DNA from: MTP4 sp9310u
GTDB lineage: Archaea > Halobacteriota > Methanosarcinia > Methanosarcinales > Methanosarcinaceae
Direction: 5' to 3'
Assembly (NCBI GenBank): GCA_030627005.1
Contig: DAOUSW010000137.1
Span: forward strand, 1 to 8,816
DNA length: 8,816 nucleotides
Positions 5,494 to 8,816 of this stretch are shown here, one piece after another (the first letter of the stretch is position 1; every line of letters starts with the position of its first letter). The notes under the pieces are model-generated. The model saw only the letters and a program-made list of their open reading frames with translations. It had not been told where the DNA came from and searched no databases. Position numbers and translations under genes: made by a program.

Positions 5494-6975
5494 ATGTTTA
5501 AAAAAGTATTGGTTGCAAACCGCGGAGAAATTGCAATCAGGGTTATGCGTGCCTGCCGGGAAATGGGCATTTCCACGGTTGCTGTATGTTCGGAGGCGGA
5601 TAAAAACGCCCTCTTTGCCAAGTATGCCGACGAGGCCTATCTGATAGGCCCTGCCCCTACCAGCCAGAGCTACCTGAACATGGACGCCATCATCGAGGTC
5701 GCAAAAAAGACCGGGACCGATGCCATCCATCCGGGCTACGGCTTCCTCTCCGAAAACCCTGCTTTTGCAAAGCGCTGTGAGGACGAAGGGATTATCTTCA
5801 TAGGGCCCCCTAGCCACGTAATTGCCGAGATGGGCAGCAAGATCCGGGCCAGGAACCTGATGATAAAAGCCGGGGTCCCTGTGGTTCCGGGCACGAAGGA
5901 TGCCGTCGAAGACGTTGATGAGGCCATGAAAGTGGCGGAAGAGATCGGGTATCCGGTCCTGTTGAAGGCTTCTGCCGGAGGCGGCGGGATCGGGATGAAG
6001 GTCGTGCACTCCAGGAGCGAGTTTGCCGTCGCCCTCAACTCTACCCGGCAGATGGCGGGTTCGGCTTTCGGAGATTCTTCCGTTTTCATTGAAAAATATG
6101 TGGAAGAGCCACGGCACATTGAGATCCAGATCCTGGCTGATTCTTACGGAAACACCGTCTACCTCTCGGATAGGGAGTGTTCCATCCAGAGAAGGCACCA
6201 GAAGCTAATCGAAGAAGCGCCTTCCCCGATCATGACTCCCGAACTCCGGAAAGAGATGGGGGACTCGGCAGTAAAGGTCGCAAAAGCTATCGGGTATGTG
6301 AACGCAGGAACTGTGGAGTTCCTTTATTCGAAAGGCAACTACTATTTCCTTGAAGTCAACACCCGCCTGCAGGTCGAGCATGGGATCACGGAGATGGTAA
6401 CAGGGATAGATATCGTGAAGGAACAGCTCAGGGTAGCCTGCGGAGAAAAACTCGAACTTGAGCAGGAAGATATCACCATTGACGGGCATGCGATCGAATG
6501 CAGGATCAACGCTGAAGACCCCCTCAATGACTTTGCTCCCTCTCCGGGGAAGATCCGGAGATACCGCTCGGCAGGCGGGCCCGGTGTCAGGGTTGACAGC
6601 GGGGTGCACATGGGTTACACAATCTCCCCGTTTTATGATTCAATGATCTCAAAGCTCTGCGTATGGGGCAGGACCCGGGATGAAGCAATCGCCAGGATGC
6701 AAAGAGCCCTCTACGAATACGTGGTTGTAGGGGTAACTACCAATATTCCCTTCCATAAGGCGGTCATGCGAAACCCGGCATTCAGGAAAGGTGACCTTAC
6801 AACCGGTTTTATCGAGGAGCAGAATATCCTGGAAGCCGTGGAAGAGGTTGTCATGTCCGAGTCCGAAAAAGGGGTTACTCTGGCTTCGGCTCTGGAGGCA
6901 AAGGACAAGAAAGTTGCAGCGATTGCAGCCGCCGTAGAGAGCTATGTCAGCATGGCCAAGAAGACCCAGCGATAA
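5494..6975 (+). CDS. pycA: Pyruvate carboxylase subunit A (biotin carboxylase)
   Basis: PycA uses ATP and bicarbonate to carboxylate the biotin on PycB. The 493-aa protein has the three-part biotin carboxylase layout: N-terminal domain (LVANRGEIAIRVMRAC at 6-21, HPGYGFLSEN at 79-88), ATP-grasp domain (about 115-318) and C-terminal domain. By comparison with E. coli AccC, ATP-binding K116 and K158, the glycine loop AGGGGIGMK (161-169), the RRHQK segment with H235, Mg ligands E275 and E287, R291 (NTRLQVEH) and R337 (ECRINAED) are all present. The glycine loop has Ile166 and Lys169 where many homologues have Arg. The last 45 or so residues form a charged, Ala-rich tail beyond the AccC-like core. 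Acetyl-CoA carboxylase use is unlikely, because archaea of this type do not make fatty acids and the gene follows pycB directly. Confidence 0.96.
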   Translation: MFKKVLVANRGEIAIRVMRACREMGISTVAVCSEADKNALFAKYADEAYLIGPAPTSQSYLNMDAIIEVAKKTGTDAIHPGYGFLSENPAFAKRCEDEGIIFIGPPSHVIAEMGSKIRARNLMIKAGVPVVPGTKDAVEDVDEAMKVAEEIGYPVLLKASAGGGGIGMKVVHSRSEFAVALNSTRQMAGSAFGDSSVFIEKYVEEPRHIEIQILADSYGNTVYLSDRECSIQRRHQKLIEEAPSPIMTPELRKEMGDSAVKVAKAIGYVNAGTVEFLYSKGNYYFLEVNTRLQVEHGITEMVTGIDIVKEQLRVACGEKLELEQEDITIDGHAIECRINAEDPLNDFAPSPGKIRRYRSAGGPGVRVDSGVHMGYTISPFYDSMISKLCVWGRTRDEAIARMQRALYEYVVVGVTTNIPFHKAVMRNPAFRKGDLTTGFIEEQNILEAVEEVVMSESEKGVTLASALEAKDKKVAAIAAAVESYVSMAKKTQR

Positions 6976-7059
6976 CTGGTATTTCTCCCGAAAAACGTGG
7001 TATGTAATGTGAAAATGCCAGAAACTCCGGTCTGTTTGGTATGAAGTACATGTTTGAAC

Positions 7060-7100
7060 TAAGGTATTATACTGTGGAAAGCATACATTTGTATGGGGTG
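7060..7100 (+). promoter_or_regulatory. Possible bpl promoter and ribosome-binding site
   Basis: The 130-nt gap between pycA and bpl contains AAGGTATTATACTG (TATA-like core around 7064-7071), about 35-42 nt before the bpl ATG. This could allow a separate short transcript for bpl. GGGGTG at 7095-7100, 5 nt before the ATG, fits the ribosome-binding site. A weak 9-bp dyad with a 28-nt loop (6976-6984 with 7013-7021) lies at the start of the gap. Read-through from pycA is equally possible. Confidence 0.35.
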
Positions 7101-7105
7101 CACGG

Positions 7106-8083
7106 ATGGGAGATAAACGCTCTAGGATAATTAAGGCGCTTAAGGACGCACAGAATACCCCCGTCTCAGGGGAAGAACTGGGACTCGAACTCGGAATTTC
7201 CAGGACGATGGTCTGGAAGTACATCAAGTCCCTCCAGGCTGACGGCTATGAAATCGAATCGTCTCCCAAGAGGGGATACGTCCTGAAATCCGTGCCCCAG
7301 CTCCTCTATCCGGAGGAAATCAAGATGGGGCTTACAACGACCCTTCTCGGGAAAAATATCCATTATTTCGATGAAGTAAGCTCCACAAACAGTCTCGCAA
7401 AAGAGATCGGAGCGTCCGAGGAAGAAGGGACGCTTGTGATCGCCGAGGTGCAGAAGGGTGGAAGAGGCCGTATGGGAAGGGAATGGGTTTCCCCACATGG
7501 TGGGATCTGGATGTCCGTGCTCCTCAAACCCGGGATCCCGCTCAGGCATGCCTCCCGTCTGACTCTTGTTGCGGGGCTTGCGGTTGCCAATGTAATGCGG
7601 GACCTTGGACTCGATGCCCGTATTAAGTGGCCCAATGATGTACGCATCAACGGGAAGAAAGTTTGCGGAATTCTGACCGAGGCAAAAGCTGAAGTGGACC
7701 GTGTGGACTACGTGGTGCTGGGGATCGGCATCAATGCCAACATGGACTTAAAAGATATCCCCGAGCCCTTACGTGCCGGTTCCACGACTCTGAAGGCGGA
7801 ACTGGGCAGGCATATAAAGAGGGTGCAGTTTCTTCAGGACTTGCTTTTCGAACTGGAACAGCAGTACATCCTTTTCAAGACCCAGCCCTTTTCCCAGATC
7901 CTTAACGACTGGCTTGCGCTTTCCGATACAATCGGAAGGGATGTCAAAGTCACGACCCCTTCGCGGATTATCGAAGGCAAAGCAGTAGGGGTCACCTCGG
8001 ACGGAGCTCTTGTGATAAGGAAAGCCGACAATACGAAAGAAGAGGTCATTGCAGGTAGATGTATCTATGCGCGGCCTAAATAA
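7106..8083 (+). CDS. bpl: Biotin-protein ligase with N-terminal winged helix (BirA-type)
   Basis: This enzyme makes biotinyl-AMP from biotin and ATP and attaches biotin to a lysine of the acceptor, here evidently PycB K538. The 325-aa protein has three parts. An N-terminal helix-turn-helix (about 5-62, with SGEELGLELGISRTMVWKYI) resembles the DNA-binding domain of E. coli BirA. The catalytic domain (about 80-255) holds SSTN (92-95), the nucleotide loop KGGRGRMGREW (117-127), the strand HGGIWMSVLLKP (131-142), the lysine signature IKWPNDVRINGKKVCGIL (173-190) and GIGIN (206-210). A C-terminal SH3-like domain spans about 273-325. The winged helix makes this a class II ligase, so it may also repress biotin-related genes. 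No target is proven here. It follows pycBA in the same direction, which matches its partner. Confidence 0.94.
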   Translation: MGDKRSRIIKALKDAQNTPVSGEELGLELGISRTMVWKYIKSLQADGYEIESSPKRGYVLKSVPQLLYPEEIKMGLTTTLLGKNIHYFDEVSSTNSLAKEIGASEEEGTLVIAEVQKGGRGRMGREWVSPHGGIWMSVLLKPGIPLRHASRLTLVAGLAVANVMRDLGLDARIKWPNDVRINGKKVCGILTEAKAEVDRVDYVVLGIGINANMDLKDIPEPLRAGSTTLKAELGRHIKRVQFLQDLLFELEQQYILFKTQPFSQILNDWLALSDTIGRDVKVTTPSRIIEGKAVGVTSDGALVIRKADNTKEEVIAGRCIYARPK

Positions 8084-8699
8084 GTCTCGGGGGAGGTCTC
8101 GGGGAAGCGAAAAAAGTGGAATGCAGTTTTTCCCCGTCTTCCTTTTTTCCCTTCTGATCCTCCTTTTTTTCCTGATTCATATCTGTTATGCAGCCTCTCC
8201 GGCAGCGGCTGCCGTGAATAAAGAGGATCGGCTTTCCATTATCCTGATTGATGGGGAGGACCTCTATGTAAGGTCCGGAGACTCCCACACCTTTTACCAG
8301 AGTTATGAGCTTTACGTGAAAGGTGCGGATGCCGATGCAAGCCGTGTCTGGCTTGAACTCCGCAGGGAGGGTGTTTCCCTTGAAGATACCATCGCCACCG
8401 AAGGCACTAGTCTTGTTTATTCCCGGAACTCTACGGTATTCCTGAACATAACTGTGGATACCATATATGTAGGTACGGACGGAGCACTGGTCAGGTTTTC
8501 TCCGGTTTACCAGTACCTTGACCCGAAATATCCCAGGCCCCAAACTCCCACGTCCCCTCTTCCCGAAAGTTCCGAAAACAACTCTTCCTTGCCCAGTGGC
8601 CCTGAATATCAGGCAAAAGGTTTTAACGCATCCTTTTTCTTCCTTATTTTGGGGAGCTTGCTCTTCTTTATTGGTATTTTTGCAGGGCGAACTAAATAA
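8067..8699 (+). CDS. Membrane-anchored single-module S-layer-like protein
   Basis: This is a 210-aa exported surface protein. From the ATG at 8067 the N-terminus is basic (MRGLNKSRGRSRGSEKSG), followed by a hydrophobic signal core (FFPVFLFSLLILLFFLIHICYA) and likely cleavage near A-S-P. The extracellular part (about 50-150) carries the pattern YELYVKGADADASRVWLEL, then DTIYVGTDGALVRFSPVYQY, which I recognise as the Methanosarcina S-layer duplication module (PF07752-like), here in only one copy. A Pro/Ser/Asn-rich stalk with N-glycosylation sequons (two in NNSS, plus earlier NST and NIT) leads to a C-terminal membrane helix (FFFLILGSLLFFIGIFAG) and a basic RTK end. The start at 8067 overlaps bpl by 17 nt. 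An ATG at 8121 is possible but would lose the basic n-region. Its role may be an accessory wall anchor. Confidence 0.78.
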   Translation: MRGLNKSRGRSRGSEKSGMQFFPVFLFSLLILLFFLIHICYAASPAAAAVNKEDRLSIILIDGEDLYVRSGDSHTFYQSYELYVKGADADASRVWLELRREGVSLEDTIATEGTSLVYSRNSTVFLNITVDTIYVGTDGALVRFSPVYQYLDPKYPRPQTPTSPLPESSENNSSLPSGPEYQAKGFNASFFFLILGSLLFFIGIFAGRTK

Positions 8700-8719
8700 C
8701 AAAAGTAGAGATGGGAATC

Positions 8720-8816
8720 AATAAAAGAACTCAATAAAAGAACTCAATAAAAGAACTCAATAAAAGAACTCAATAAAAGAACTCAATAAAAGAACTCAAT
8801 AAAAGAACTCAATAAA
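8720..8816. repeat. Perfect 13-bp tandem repeat at the right window edge
   Basis: AATAAAAGAACTC is repeated seven times without mismatch (8720-8810). A further six bases of an eighth copy run off the window, so the total number is unknown. The array starts 20 nt after the stop of the S-layer-like gene. Identical copies imply recent expansion by slippage. There are no spacers, which excludes CRISPR. Confidence 0.95.

Noticed and set aside
5002..6198. A 398-codon open frame on the minus strand across the pycB-pycA junction
   Set aside because: It lies opposite two unmistakable genes, its product is rich in His/Arg/Gly/Phe with no recognisable motif, and it looks like a codon-bias shadow.
5494..6975. 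Acetyl-CoA carboxylase biotin carboxylase (accC)
   Set aside because: It follows pycB with a 21-nt gap, there are no accA, accB or accD genes, and methanogens make isoprenoid rather than fatty-acid lipids.

Overview
The window looks like a chromosomal segment of a methanogenic archaeon of the genus Methanosarcina or a very close relative. The evidence is a compact HMf-type archaeal histone, a separate two-subunit pyruvate carboxylase followed by a biotin ligase, a membrane-anchored protein with a Methanosarcina-type S-layer module, long AT-rich intergenic spacers, TATA-type promoters and Shine-Dalgarno sites of the GGAGG/AGGTGA type. Six of the eight genes stop with TAA and two with TGA. None uses TAG, which fits an organism that reads UAG as pyrrolysine, although eight genes are weak evidence. 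I do not assign a species.

Left part (1-2036). The window opens in a 20-bp tandem repeat, followed by a small hydrophobic membrane protein of the Sm_multidrug_ex/COG2426 type. Next come a two-cluster [4Fe-4S] ferredoxin and a convergent histone gene. The ferredoxin and histone genes meet over a bidirectional terminator-like hairpin and a 16-bp tandem repeat. The 459-bp spacer after the histone holds the histone promoter, an inverted repeat around a TATA-like core and short direct repeats.

Middle (2037-3753). A class I SAM-dependent methyltransferase of unknown substrate has an uncharacterised N-terminal half and two CxxC pairs. It begins 7 nt after an in-frame stop codon and has no ribosome-binding site. 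A 766-bp gene-free spacer follows. It holds a strong palindromic terminator, a candidate promoter with a TTGTTAACAA palindrome just downstream, two 14-bp AT palindromes, 16-bp direct repeats, and a hairpin overlapped by a possible short leader ORF ahead of pycB.

Right part (3754-8816). pycB (carboxyltransferase plus biotin carrier), pycA (biotin carboxylase) and bpl (biotin-protein ligase with an N-terminal winged helix) form one functional unit. Bpl attaches biotin to PycB Lys538, PycA carboxylates that biotin using ATP and bicarbonate, and PycB transfers the carboxyl group to pyruvate. The oxaloacetate feeds the partial TCA pathway and amino-acid synthesis. The last gene overlaps bpl by 17 nt and encodes a secreted, C-terminally anchored single-module S-layer-like protein. 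The window closes inside a perfect 13-bp tandem repeat.

Most of the window is ordinary housekeeping DNA, and I do not see a clear undescribed multi-gene system. The best leads are the pycB leader architecture, the CxxC-bearing methyltransferase and the dyad around a TATA-like core upstream of it.
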